Assembly: GCA_011799875.1 (NCBI GenBank)
Contig: CM022299.1
Coordinates: 340,471,307 to 340,535,306 of the forward strand
Source: Thinopyrum elongatum
Taxonomy: Eukaryota; Streptophyta; Magnoliopsida; Poales; Poaceae
Length of the DNA stretch: 64,000 nt
Direction of reading: 5' to 3'
Shown in pieces: positions 9,546 to 21,203 of the stretch. Made by a program: the position numbers and the translations under genes. Within the stretch, counting starts at the first letter, position 1. Each line of letters opens with the position of its first letter. Under the pieces are notes generated by a model. The model did not search any database and was not told the DNA's origin. It worked only from the letters and a program-made list of their open reading frames with translations.

Positions 9546-11342
9546 ATGCCCCCGCCGTTGCCGCCGCTCGCCGCGGCCCCCGCCTGCGCGCGCACGCTGG
9601 CCGACCTCCTAGTTGCGCTCTCAGCCGCCCGCGCGCTCCCCAAGGGCCAGCAGCTCCATGGCCACCTTCTCAAGGGCGGCCATCTCCCCGCCGTCGCCTC
9701 CTCGCACGCGCTGCTCGCCCACCACCTCCTCACCTTCTACGCCCGCTGCTCGCTCCCCGAGCTTTCCCTCCGCGCCTTCCTCGACCTCCCGGCTCCCCCC
9801 TCCCCCGCCGCATGGTCCTCCCTCATATCCTCCTTCGCCCAGAACGGCCTCCCCGCCGCAGCCTTTGACGTCTTCCGCCGCATGCTCGCGGCCGGGGTCC
9901 CCGCCACCGACCGCTCCATCCCCCCCGCCGCCAAGGCCGTCGCAGCTGCCGCGGACTCCTCGCGCCCTCCGCTTGCCCCGCACGCCCTCCATGGCCTTGC
10001 CTCCAAGACGCCGTTCGCGGGCGACGTGTTCGTGGGGTCGGCGGTTCTTGACATGTATGCCAAGTGCGGGAACCTTGCGGACGCCCGCCGGGTGTTCGAC
10101 GAAATGCCGGAGCGGAATGTTGTCTCGTGGTCTGCCCTCATTGGTGGCTACGCGGATGCTGGGATGCATCCTGCAGCGCTCTGCATCTTCCGCTCGGCAC
10201 TGGAGGAGGCTGTGCAGGTCAATGACTTCACAGTTTCGTGCATTGTTCGTGTGTGTGCTGCAGCCACACTCTTTGAGCTTGGGGCTCAGGTGCATGCCCG
10301 GTCTATAAAGACAGCACTTGATGCATCGCCGTTTGTGGGCAGCTCGCTTGTTTCTCTGTACTCCAAGTGTGGCCTTGTGGATTGTGCTTACCGGGTGTTT
10401 AGTGCAGCACCTGAGAGAAACCTTGGGATTTGGAACGCAGTGCTCATTGCATCTGCACAGCATGGCCATACTTCCACAGCATTTGAACGTTTCACAAAGA
10501 TGCAGAATGCCGGGTTCCGTCCTAACTTCATTACCTTCCTGTGTTTACTCACAGCATGTAGCCACGCTGGTCTTGTCGACGAGGGGAAGCGATATTTTTC
10601 CCTCATGAAAGAATATAGAATTGAACCGCAGGTTGAACATTATGCTGCAATGGTTGACCTACTTGGTCGTGTAGGACGTATAACTGAAGCACTGGACCTT
10701 ATTGAGTCAATGCCCATGGAACCACCTGACTCTGTTTGGGGTGCACTCCTAATGGCATGTCGCATGTTCAAGGATGCAGACACTGCGGCAATTGCTGCAA
10801 AGAGACTGTTTGAGACAGGGTCTCGCAGCTCTGGTGCACACATGCTCTTGTCAAGCACGTATGCAGCTGCAGGAAGGCATGTCGATGCAGCACTTGCAAG
10901 GAAGGCAATGCGTGATGCAGGTATACGGAAAGAGACTGGTCTTAGCTGGCTTGAGGCTGCAGGGGAGGTGCATACCTTTGTTTCAAACTGCAGGAGACAT
11001 CCAAGAAGCAACGAAATTTATAATGTGCTGGAGAAAGTTGGTAAGAAAATGGCGGCAGCTGGTTATGTGGCAGACACTAGTGCAGTGGTTAAGGATGTGG
11101 ACAGAGATGAGAAGTGCGCATCACTGGGGTATCACAGCGAAAGGCTAGCAATAGGGTTAGGGCTCTTGATTGTTCCGGAAGGTGTGCCAATCCGAGTTAT
11201 GAAGAACTTAAGAGTGTGTGATGATTGTCACAATGCAGTTAAGTATCTCAGTAAGTGTACAGGAAGAGTTGTGGTTCTCAGGGATAACCGTCGATTCCAC
11301 CGGTTTGAAGATGGGTTGTGCTCTTGTGGGGATTTCTGGTGA
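9546..11342 (+). CDS. PPR protein of the PLS-DYW class, MEF1-like RNA editing factor
   Basis: This intronless gene encodes 598 residues. The family binds organellar transcripts one nucleotide per repeat and edits a specific C to U. About ten PPR motifs of the P, L and S types run from roughly residue 15 to 410, for example around VFVGSAVLDMYAKCG and ACSHAGLVDEG. E and E+ motifs follow, then a C-terminal DYW deaminase with the HSE active-site signature (YHSERLAIG), a CxxCH zinc site (VCDDCH) and the final CSCGDFW. The end reads DFW where most members have DYW. Whole-length similarity to Arabidopsis MEF1 (At5g52630, 588 residues, mitochondrial editing of rps4, nad7 and nad2) is recalled from memory. 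The start is the first ATG in a GC-rich 5' region. The target organelle is most likely the mitochondrion. Confidence 0.93.
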   Translation: MPPPLPPLAAAPACARTLADLLVALSAARALPKGQQLHGHLLKGGHLPAVASSHALLAHHLLTFYARCSLPELSLRAFLDLPAPPSPAAWSSLISSFAQNGLPAAAFDVFRRMLAAGVPATDRSIPPAAKAVAAAADSSRPPLAPHALHGLASKTPFAGDVFVGSAVLDMYAKCGNLADARRVFDEMPERNVVSWSALIGGYADAGMHPAALCIFRSALEEAVQVNDFTVSCIVRVCAAATLFELGAQVHARSIKTALDASPFVGSSLVSLYSKCGLVDCAYRVFSAAPERNLGIWNAVLIASAQHGHTSTAFERFTKMQNAGFRPNFITFLCLLTACSHAGLVDEGKRYFSLMKEYRIEPQVEHYAAMVDLLGRVGRITEALDLIESMPMEPPDSVWGALLMACRMFKDADTAAIAAKRLFETGSRSSGAHMLLSSTYAAAGRHVDAALARKAMRDAGIRKETGLSWLEAAGEVHTFVSNCRRHPRSNEIYNVLEKVGKKMAAAGYVADTSAVVKDVDRDEKCASLGYHSERLAIGLGLLIVPEGVPIRVMKNLRVCDDCHNAVKYLSKCTGRVVVLRDNRRFHRFEDGLCSCGDFW

Positions 11343-13465
11343 TCTACACCATTCTCTTTCCTATTGCCCTTATTGGGCAGTTTGGCTCACATGGATTCAT
11401 TGATTGGGTCTTTCACTTAAAGTACATTTCTTTGATAAATGGATCTATGTGAACTCAGAAGCTGATACGAGTCATAAAGTTTATTTTGGCATAATAGTGA
11501 GGTGATGGATTCAATTTAGGGCTGCTTGGAAATTTTGCAATAAGTCTGGTCACTTAGGATGAAACAATTCTTGGATATGGAAGATTGCCACATAGTGCTG
11601 CTATATATTCAGGGTCAACATGACTCTGGCCTTCTTATTTGCAGTATTCATACAATGTACCATGAATCCACTTGAACATAGCATTTTTTGTTGAATAGTT
11701 AGAGAAGAACTCATGATATCGTCTTCTGAGTTATGGCATCATACTGTGGTGCATATTGCTTTCACATGAGTGTAACCATAGCCCCTCACAGAGCGATCGA
11801 ACATTTAGTTGCGCTTGTTTATTCCATTTTATCCGGGAGAAGATCAAAATGGGCCACTAAACACACTATTGTGCATATCTCTCCACTGTTGTGAAATCGA
11901 CCGCTTCATGCTTTGGCAGACCCATGTGTGCATGCCTTTTTCTTGGCTTGTCTGATAATCTGCATTTAGTATGTACACTTTCATTCCAATGCCCTGCAAG
12001 TCCTAAAAGAGCTGCTTCTCCAGTTTCAGCGAAACTGCAAAAGATTGATTTCTTTGGATTGGATGTTGTCACCTGTATCTGTATACTGAAACTGCTGGGC
12101 CTAGACATGCTCTTGTGAGACAGGTCCTTCAACAGGATATCCTTATGGTCAACCCCAGTTCAATGATTTGACGCTACGTCCTTCTGCACAGAAGAATGAC
12201 TGAGGTATTTAACAAGCTACCTAAATTTTTTCTTTGGACTAGTTTGAGTGATCCAACGAAAGTGATGCAGCATGGTAGAGTATAATTTCTTTACGTTTTC
12301 ATGATATAATTGTATCTAACACTGTGGAATGATATAATTTTTTAACTGAAAAACAGTAGGGGGGGGGGGGGGGGGGTGTTACTATATAAAATGCTTTATG
12401 ATGCTCTATTGATCCTATTTCCTCAGTAAATTTGAATTTATTCTTTATGAGGTGCTAAATCATGTTCCTTGTCTGATCATAGAACCAAAACTTAGTTTGA
12501 TCAAGTTAAGAAATTCTTAATTGCTTTATTTACATATCTGTTACATAATGTGAGCTTATACGTGATTAAATGTTGCTATTGGCTGCTGGGAATTAGTAGG
12601 CCAAGACTTGGTAGCAAGTTCTGACTACCTTAATAGATTGTACTTTCGAAGTGATAGGCAGATGCTGGGCTGTATACAGTTAAGAAAACTTCTATAATTG
12701 AAAAACCTTGAGCCATCTAGACCTGTCTTAACCTAAAATGGAGGGAATCTTTAGGTGGAATGGATTTACTGCTAAGCTCACCTTATTTTTGCAATTTTCT
12801 TACCTGATTAATGTGGTTTGCCATCTTTTTCATACAGCAACTTCCCGGGAAGCATGCTCTCAATAACAGGGAAATGATGGTTGGATCCTACACTGGTGGT
12901 TATGTCTTTCTAAACATAAGTTTCAATTATTGTATGGCCAGTGTCACTATCTGTAATTCTTCTGTAAAGGAACTAGGTATCATATATATATATATATATA
13001 TTAATCATGGGCAGTACGGGTTTTCATATCGAATCTTTTGGTTAGTTGGCATGATTTGATGGATGCATCTCGTTTGGAAAATGTCTTGCAGACTGATTGT
13101 GCACACAATCACTGGTGTCATTGGTCAGAGTAAAATCTTGGGCAAAAGATACTGTTCATTGCTGGTCCCAAATGATGATTGGTGAACCCCTCTCTTTTGA
13201 ACCACACAAAGATATGGTGTGTTGCACGTTATTTGTCTTCCCTACTTGTTCAGGCTAGTGCCAGTTGGTATGAATAGAATGATAGAATTATCTTTGGGTC
13301 CTTAGTTGATCCTTGCAAGCTTCGCTATGCTTTGAAATACAGGATGAATGGTTGCGAGGTGGGTGAGAGATTTGGTAGGGTTAGCGAGTGACAGGGGAGC
13401 TCATCTTCAACACGCATATCAAACTGCAGCCTGCAGGTTTCATGGGGAAGCCAGCAGCCTAGCAT
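11343..13465. other. 3' UTR and intergenic region
   Basis: The first few hundred bases after the PPR stop probably hold its 3' UTR; no clean polyadenylation pattern is decisive. The rest has short unconserved frames only. Simple repeats occur: a run of 17 Gs around 12359-12377 and a TA repeat around 12981-13001. I see no recognisable gene or complete transposon. Confidence 0.5.
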
Positions 13466-13469
13466 GTCC

Positions 13470-13478
13470 TATATATAC
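13470..13478 (+). promoter_or_regulatory. TATA box of the first PLA1 gene
   Basis: The sequence tatatatac lies about 65 bp upstream of the start codon at 13540. This is a typical plant core promoter position and predicts a 5' UTR of roughly 30-40 nt. Confidence 0.6.
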
Positions 13479-13539
13479 ACAAAAGGTTTAAGTTGTGGGC
13501 TCTTGTAAGCAACACAAACAGAAGCATTTCCTGTCAAAT

Positions 13540-15303
13540 ATGAGTTCTCTAAGAAGGTTTGGAAATATCGCCAGAAGATGGAGAGAACTCAACGGTGCGA
13601 ATTACTGGAAGGGGCTACTTGATCCTCTTGACGTCGACCTCCGGAAGAATATCATCAACTACGGTGAGCTCTCACAGGCAGCATACACTGGGCTCAACAG
13701 AGAGAGAAGGTCAAGGTACGCTGGGTCTTGCCTCTTCAGATGCAAGGACTTCCTCAGCAGGGTAGATGTATCAAACCCTAATCTGTATGAGATTACGAAG
13801 TTTATATATGCAATGTGTACGGTGAGCTTGCCGGATGATTTCATGATAAAGCCGCTGTCAAAGGCCGCATGGAGCAAGCAATCAAATTGGATGGGGTTTG
13901 TTGCTGTGGTCACCGACGAGGGTAAGGAAGTGCTCGGGAGGCGGGATGTGGTGGTGGCATGGCGTGGGACAATACGGGTGCTAGAGTGGATGGATGACCT
14001 TGATATTTCCTTGGTGCCTGCTTCAGAAATAGTACGACCAGACAGTGCCAATGATCCCCGTGTTCATGGAGGATGGTTGTCCGTCTACACGAGTACTGAC
14101 CCAGGGTCTCGGTACAATAAACAGAGTGCACGATATCAGGTAATTCTTGTTATTCTTGATTCAGCATTAGTATATCACCAGAATCAATATTATAGATTGC
14201 CTCATGTTCTGAAGCACAAACCTCTAAATTAGGATATAGTTTGTAATGATGCATGTGCTTGAAGTTTCAGTTTTCTTCCATTTGAAGTGAAGCAAAAGAA
14301 AAGGAAACAAAAGAGTATATCAGTTGTTTGCTTATGCTTGTCCATGCATATTAGTCTGTCGGGAAAGCAAGTCTTGCTTCCTGTTTTACACCAGCGAGTC
14401 GTTGGTGTTTCCGTGTTCAACCTTACTGCACTATGGAAACATCATGATTGTTTTTAGGCGGGGAGTGATTCCCCTTATTATCCATCTAAAGTTTAGCTTG
14501 CATAAAGACAATCATGGCACAGCATAACGTGCACTTTAAGACAGTTTGGATTGCTGGGGCCATGGTATTTGTTTAATCAAGTAGATGTTGAATTGTGTAG
14601 TCCTTGCATGCATCCCTGCCTCTTACGTACTAGTCATGCATATTTGACGTGGCTTTTTAGTTTTGCTCATCATGGGGAAATGATCCTTCGGTCAAACTAA
14701 TTAACAAGCTTGCATCAGGTGTTGGATGAAGTCGAAAGGCTGCAGGATCTGTACAAGCAAGAGGAGACCAGCATCACCATAACAGGTCACAGCCTTGGGG
14801 CCGCTCTTGCAACCATTAGTGCTACCGACATTGTCTCCAACGGCTACAACAAGACCTGCCCGGTCTCGGCCTTCGTGTTTGGCAGCCCCAGAGTGGGCAA
14901 CTCCGACTTCCAGAAAGCATTTGACAGTGCAGAAGATCTGAGGTTGCTCCGTGTCCGGAACTCCCCTGACGTGGTCCCAAACTGGCCAAAGCTGGGATAC
15001 AGCGACGCCGGCACGGAGCTCATGATCGACACAGGGGAATCACCCTACATCAAGAGCCCTGGGAACCCCTTAACATGGCATGATATGGAGTGTTACATGC
15101 ATGGGGTTGCCGGGACGCAGGGGAGCAACGGAGGGTTTGAGTTGGAGGTTGATCGGGACATCGCGTTGGTGAATAAACACGAAGATGCACTGAAGAAGGA
15201 GTATTCGGTTCCACCGTCTTGGTGGGTGGTTCAGAACAAAGGTATGGTGAAAGGCAAGGATGGTCGGTGGCATCTGGCCGACCATGAGGATGATGATGAC
15301 TGA
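13540..15303 (+). CDS. Class II phospholipase A1 (DAD1-like lipase), two exons
   Basis: The predicted enzyme removes the sn-1 acyl chain from glycerolipids. Exon 1 is 13540-14139, the intron is 14140-14718 (GT-AG), and exon 2 is 14719-15303, giving 394 residues. The join [13 protein letters not shown] is in phase 0. The lipase class 3 fold shows the nucleophile elbow GHSLG (Ser about 225), an acidic residue in RNSPD (about 284) and a histidine in the HDMECYMHG block (321 or 328). The N-terminus lacks a transit peptide, as in the cytosolic PLA1-II group. The length fits that family. I chose ATG 13540 because it follows the TATA box closely and no upstream in-frame ATG exists. A paralogue lies 5.9 kb downstream on the same strand. 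The acidic tail EDDDD is unusual but not alarming. Confidence 0.93.
14140..14718 (+). other. Intron of the first PLA1 gene
   Basis: The donor is CAG/GTAATT and the acceptor TTGCATCAG/GTG. The 579-bp intron is T-rich with stops in all frames. Its position is the same as that of the 84-bp intron in the paralogue at 21798-21881. Confidence 0.9.
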
Positions 15304-17898
15304 TCCTTTTACGTGATGCAATTCAGTGCGACAGCTGGGCAACAAGTTGCAACCAACGAGCTTTCCTTTAGAACATGGGAAATATTCTGCATGTCTTCTT
15401 TTAACTGTTTGAGAGTAAAGAAATGCATCCTGTTATGTTCCAACTCATATTTTTCAGTGAACTGTTATTTGCTTTCGAGACCAGTGAGTTTAAATAACTC
15501 TGATCGATCTTGCTGTAATAAAGTCTTAAACTTGTTTAGCTGTGCCTGTGTGACATTTCCCCGCATGAACAATGTTAAGGAACTTGTGTGCTTTGTGCAT
15601 TATTTGATTATTTCCTGATAACAAGTAACATGCACATAGTCGCATGTTAGGTGTATCAATTTTCCCAGTATCAAAGGTGTTTTACTCATTATTTGATAAT
15701 CCACTAGATAATTATTGCCCGTGCGTTGCAATGAGGCCACAAATATTTTGTACATAATCACCGTGATTTATCTGTCTTTTTAGTATGAATGAATATGTCC
15801 GAAAATGGACTTAGCTGCCAATTAAATCAGTACTCATTGATTTACCAAAGTAAATTTGGTCAGCCAATAAGTGAGGTGGTTTTCAAGTAAAACCGTTGGG
15901 AAAAATCGGCAAAACCGAAAACGGCGGTGGGGTGAGGAGGGATGACTAAAGGAATGAATGTTTTAGGAGAGATTAATGCACGGGGTCTTACTCACGGGAC
16001 TTAACTCCACATGATGGGTCTTCGTCAAAAAGCTAACCTCATAAGTTAATTTCTCCAATACTAGAAATTCTTCAAAGAAAATAAATAATGTTTGCAAGGT
16101 AATCTTTCTCAACTTTGGATGCCCAGCTCTGTTCCATAGTGCATCTCCAAAGAAAACACAAAACAAGAGCCACCAAACCCACTTGGAAACAGTTCAAAGT
16201 ATTCCCTTAAAAAACAGTTCAAAGTAGAAAAACCCTGTAGGATACGCCGAGATTTGTTCCTTAATCACCCAGTAAATACGCCATTTATCTCTCCGGTCCA
16301 CTTGGCTTCCCCATCCCTAGTCCATATCCCTTGTGTTGCATTTCTTTCTCCACATTTGTCGATTTAATATTGCCACCGGTTGCACGCGACACGTACAATC
16401 AGTTTGACAGGCCACCGTACCTTGTCATCCAATCGCAGGCGCTAAGGAAGGTTACAAAATCAAAGGTGATGATGTGCTTCGCCTCAAGATATAGCTTATT
16501 GCTTCCATTTCGCTATCTTTCTCGTTGCTTGAGTGCGTCATAGATCCAGAACCACTTTTTCATCCTGTCTTTTGGAAAAGATGTTTTTATTTTTATTCCA
16601 CAGATGGCTTTTGGAAAAGTAGTTAATATTTTTTTCTTGGACAATCAAAAGTTGTTCTTTTGTTTGAGATGAGACCGGAAAAGTTCTTAACTTGAAAAGG
16701 CAGGAGAAAGACCGAAGGGGTTGTCCTAGATGGTAGGGAACGAAAGCCTATCATATTTAAATTACCACAGCTAATATGCCGGTCATGCTTGAATCAAAAA
16801 TAATTATTATTTCGGTCATGCTTAGGTGACTTTTTCGCATAAATTATAGATCACCTGATCTTGTCATCAAATTTGTGTAGGTTTACAGGTATCTGATTAT
16901 AAAAAGTCTGGAGTTGTGGACTAAGGGTTCGAGCCTCACCACCTCCTATTTAATTTGAGCACAACTCCTCCTATTTTGAACTCATTATTTTATTATGAGA
17001 AAAGAACATCATGGGCGAGAGGTTGAACCTTGTACTCACTGCTTCTAAAGAAAATATCCGGTGGAAACCAGATTACAATGAGGACTTTGTAGAAACCATG
17101 TTTACAAATGTATTAATTTTTTCATAGTTACAAAGGTGACGTTATATACCCGCAAAAAAAAAGGTGACGTTATATGAACATGTAAAATTTAGAGAAATGA
17201 TAATTTGGGAGGTTAGGAGGTCCCAGGGAACGCCCCGGCAATCATTTGATCCAGATCACGCGGATGGCAAAAATAAATTAAAGATCACTGACATTTTTTG
17301 CGCTACATGGTAATTTTCATTTTCGATCATGGCAAGTCTTACGACCCAAAATTTAATGTTCAAACCAATATTCATTTGGCAGGCAAAAAATAATTATGCA
17401 TGAATAATGATGTTGTGCTTTTTATCATTGTTCCCTTATGAATTCTTTTGTATCTCTCAAATGAATTTCTCTTTTTTTTGTGATGGAAATTTATTTTACT
17501 TTGAACTTGAATATTTACATGCCTGTACAACACCACCTTTTTAACATATTGTACTTCGTGCAATTACACTCTTTTTTGTTTTGCAATTTCACTCTCCTCT
17601 TGGGAAATTTCATATTTTTTATACAATCGCTATTTGCAAGTTTTTTTTTGTTACCAATATGTTTTTAAATTTTGTTCGTATTTATTAGGCATATTTTTTG
17701 CAATTACACTTTTTCATGATTGCACTTTTTGCACGCAGAATTGACATTTTCTTGTGTAACTACTCTTTCTTTTTACAATTGCACTTGTTGTTTATGTGGT
17801 AGTTTATTAAAATAGTTATTTCTTCTTAGTATTAATAAGGAGGTTGGTGAGTGTATGTAGAAACAAAGGAAAAAAACAAAGAGATATCCAAATCACAT
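15304..17898. other. Intergenic, degenerate repeats
   Basis: The first ~300 bp are a plausible 3' UTR of the lipase gene. Around 15705-15735 is a 'ttgcccgtgcgttgca' motif common at the ends of Triticeae DNA transposons, but no partner end is clear. Around 16926-16945 a GGTTCGAGCCT B-box-like word occurs without an A box. The remainder is AT-rich with many 'caattacactttt' repeats (17560-17800). No gene is supported. Confidence 0.45.
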
Positions 17899-17950
17899 TC
17901 AATTGTGTTTTTTTCTTGAAAAAATAGCCACATGTCTTATAGTCATCTCA
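17899..17950 (+). repeat. 52-bp direct repeat, left copy
   Basis: This 52-bp sequence, starting tcaattgtgttt and ending atagtcatctca, occurs again without a mismatch at 19813-19864. The two copies bracket a block of different composition. Confidence 0.9.
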
Positions 17951-19812
17951 CTTTCTTACTAAGGCAACTCGTAGATTTTAAACGCATTCATCTTTCCTTT
18001 TTCTTGAACAGCTCAGTCAAACCAAGCAGTGAACAAAGTTAGTGCAAATGTGGCCATGTAGGTGCTGCAGGAAAGCAACTTGATATTGCGATCCAGATCC
18101 AGCAAGAAGTAACGTTGCACTATGACTCAATCTAGTTGGAAGAAGAAGCTTATATATCCCAATCCATCGGGTCTAAGTCCCCTTCCAATCAGATTCATAA
18201 ACACCTAACATAACAGCAACCCACAAGGCCTTGTTGAGGATGATCTCCTGTGTGAAATTCGAGAAATTCCATTCCATTTATATGAGAAGTGCCGATCCCT
18301 TCTTTTAGAATAAAAGAGGGTTTGAGGGTGTCCCAGCCGGTTCCCATGGCCACAAAAAGCTACGTGGCGGCCCCACATGCAGCTTTGTTTAACAAGCATC
18401 ACCCTTCCTTTCTTTTCAAATGCTTCCTCAGTCAATCAACAGCTTATTCGATTCCTATTCTTATTAAACATCTGATATAGATGGTGGGAACAATGAAGCA
18501 GATTCTTCATCTGTAGGTTGCAATCCGTATGATTTCTTTTCTCGATCTCCTGCTTGTGTTTCACCTCGCACCTAAGCATCACGTTCCTAGGGACAGAGAC
18601 ATCTGCGCTCTAAGGCAATCATAGTACTACCAGCATGGTTACATCGTTCTGCGGGCAAGCTTCAACTTCAAAGTCACCTGATTTGGCACCAGCCAAAGGA
18701 GTAGGAACAACATCTGCTTCTGCCTTTTCACAAGAATTAAGATAGTGTCCTCCCTGAATTGAGAAAGAAGAGAGAATACCTATGTGCTGCTATGCCTATG
18801 GTCAAGAATTGCTATCCGTACGACCTTGGTCTTTGATTGTATAAAAAATACATACTAAGCAAGTAAGCCTGCCTAAAAGCATTTCTTTTTGACACCTCTT
18901 CTCTCGATTTGAAGAGATTACACATCACTGCGAACGAACTTATTCACTCTTCGAAGCCCCCACCACCTTCTTTCTTTGAGCTGAGCACTTTACTTCGGCT
19001 GTGGTCATTGCCTACCAGTAAACTCCCATACTTCCTTCTTTTGTTCGAGGGAGGCCATACATCTTCCTTCTTTGGTTGGATCCAGGTCAGAAAGTTATAG
19101 GAAGGTTGTGTGCACAAACAAGTCTGAATTAAGAAGAAGGGGAGCGAGCAGTACACTACCCATTTGGGTATTGTCAAATCACAGTCATACTTCTTAGAGC
19201 GGGGTGGAGCACCAGCACCTTAAGCTGCACCAGTATCTTAGTAAGATAGACATCGATTAAGAAACCGAGAAGTCTAGATTATGGAGACTCTCTAAGTTTT
19301 TCTCTGATTTCCTGTGTCTGTACTACTTCACTTTAGACCCGGCATATTGTATGTATCCTTCGCCCTTATTTTAAGTTCAGGCGGCTCGGTAGGGATGGAA
19401 TGGTCAATAGTCAAGTCAAGGATGACTTCTTTGTTGGCAAAACGATGGGGGAGAGAAAGCACGCCAGTGATTCTCTGAGCCGGTCTTCATTTCCAACGCC
19501 TCGGGAAACAGGTCGAGATAGATGACAACACCTTTTTATCCTCTTCCTTACCGGGAAGGCGCACTTCTCTTCTTCTTCTGGCCTTCACCTCCTGCCCGGC
19601 CTGGAAATAGAACCCAACCCCCTTTCTGATCCATTCATTTCTACAAGCAGGCGTGATCCAGAGCTATGCCCCCCTCCTATTCGAAGCCGGGTGTGGCCTC
19701 GCCCTTTTGCTCTTCCTTCGGTTTGGCTCCACGAAGGCGCCGCCTAGACTAGGAGCCCCACTCATATTCAAAAGGCGCCCAGCTTTCAAGATGATGATAA
19801 TAATTAGTCAAC
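17951..19812. other. Organelle-like (probably mitochondrial) DNA insertion
   Basis: The block lacks grass nuclear repeat signatures. Its texture recalls plant mitochondrial intergenic DNA: many CTTCTT and AAGAAG tracts, ccttccc and gaagccgg words, and near 45% GC without CpG-rich islands. It holds no complete gene I can name. The exact 52-bp duplication at both edges shows that it entered as one insertion event. The mitochondrial origin is a judgement from composition only; a fragment of an unknown transposon is the alternative. Confidence 0.5.
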
Positions 19813-19864
19813 TCAATTGTGTTTTTTTCTTGAAAAAATAGCCACATGTCTTATAGTCATCTCA
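19813..19864 (+). repeat. 52-bp direct repeat, right copy
   Basis: This is identical to 17899-17950. Beyond each copy the flanks differ (C versus T on the right, T versus C on the left), so the duplication is exactly 52 bp. Confidence 0.9.
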
Positions 19865-20611
19865 TAATATTTTCGTATTTGACCTCTCTCTCTCTCCTCA
19901 TCTCTTTTCCTTGTCTTGTCACTCATTTATTTCTCCTCTCAATATCATCTCCATAGTGGTACTGCACCAAGACGGAAATCGCGATGACGTAGGCGACCCA
20001 TGTTTGAGCCTAAGCCGCCATCGCCGACACAAGCAGGCTAGGAATGAGCCGGAGCCAGAGATGATGCAGCCAATCGTGTCGCGGACTGTGGAGGCGAGGC
20101 TGCGGTTGGAGTTCGGGTGGGAGGTGGCTACCCGACAGTTGGAAGATGCGTGAGAGGAGGAGGGGGCTTAGAATAATGTCTCGGAGACGGGTGGTGAGGT
20201 GGTGCAACAACGATGCTGACCCACGTATAGCTAAAGTTGGTGGTGGGGTCAGTGCTGGTGGGTACGTCGTGGAGGGGAAGACATGAGTGGAGATGGCGAA
20301 GAAGAGTAGGAGTGATGGTTCCGACCAAGGTGATGGCCTCTCCAGCGCTAAAGTAGGAAGAACGAGGTGGTTGGAATCAACCACTTGAGGCTGGCAATGC
20401 GACCGTCGATAAATTATCATTGTCGGATATTTTGCTCCCTCCAGAAGTATAAGTATTGTTTTCTAAGATGTTCACGTAGTGAAATTCTATATTTCGATGT
20501 TTTCCTTCACAGTTATAGTTTACGAAGAAAACTACAAGCCAACACGGACTACATTAACATGTAAAGAACACTGGTAGTTGATATGGTGAGATGTTTGGAC
20601 TGTCGGGCCAG
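19865..20611. other. Intergenic, no recognised gene
   Basis: A pyrimidine-rich stretch (19880-19935) leads into a moderately GC-rich region with short frames on both strands, none resembling a known protein. Confidence 0.4.
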
Positions 20612-21034
20612 CTTTGGTTCACAGGTCCCTAAAGATGCATGAAAGGAAAAAAAAACAACCACAAGAATTGAATAGCATTGCATGTGTAAAATAGAGTATT
20701 GAAAAATGTAGGAATTTTACAGGCTTGGGTGTTTGGGTTACAAGAATAGGAAAAACACAGTAAACCTAATAAACATAGTCAAATCAAAGACAAACCACAT
20801 GAAAATGTATAATTAGTATGTTATTATGCCATCAAGGATTTGTCTCGTTCTTCGCGCGTAGGAATTTGAAAAAAAGGTCTAAGTAGATTGTAAAATTTCT
20901 GTGTTTTTCTCTGAAACGGACCTTCATTTTTTCCTTTGCTATATTCCTTTGAACCAAAGGCTTAAACAATGTCATCATAGGAAAATTTCTTATTCCTATG
21001 TGTTTTCTTCAGTTTTCCTTCCTATGAATCAAAG
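20612..21034. mobile_element. MITE-like element upstream of the second PLA1 gene
   Basis: The ends CTTTGGTTCACAGG and CCTATGAATCAAAG are imperfect inverted repeats of the GGTTCATAGG/CCTATGAACC type seen in grass MITEs. The 423-bp interior is AT-rich and non-coding, and repeats the motif internally (tcctatg, ataggaa). It ends about 170 bp before the start codon at 21204. No clear target duplication was found. Confidence 0.5.
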
Positions 21035-21203
21035 GAGGTTAGTCTGTCATGTAGCATGTGCGTCAAAATGCCCTCCACTTGTACCTTACCAGGTCAACTA
21101 CTAAAGCAAACAGGTTGGCACGACGGAGGCACAACACAACCGCACAAGGCCGAACCAGAGTCTTCAGCTCAGATCGACCACAAAGGTCAGCACGCCCCTG
21201 GCG

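Noticed and set aside
9621..10469. Minus-strand and plus-strand alternative frames over the PPR gene
   Set aside because: Low-complexity Arg/Pro/Ser/Gly products that are shadows of the GC-rich PPR coding sequence.
12811..13059. Possible extra small gene between the PPR and lipase genes
   Set aside because: A short frame over a TA microsatellite, no similarity or conserved motif.
16917..16950. tRNA-like GGTTCGAGCCT word
   Set aside because: Only a B-box-like match; no A box at the right distance and no foldable tRNA.
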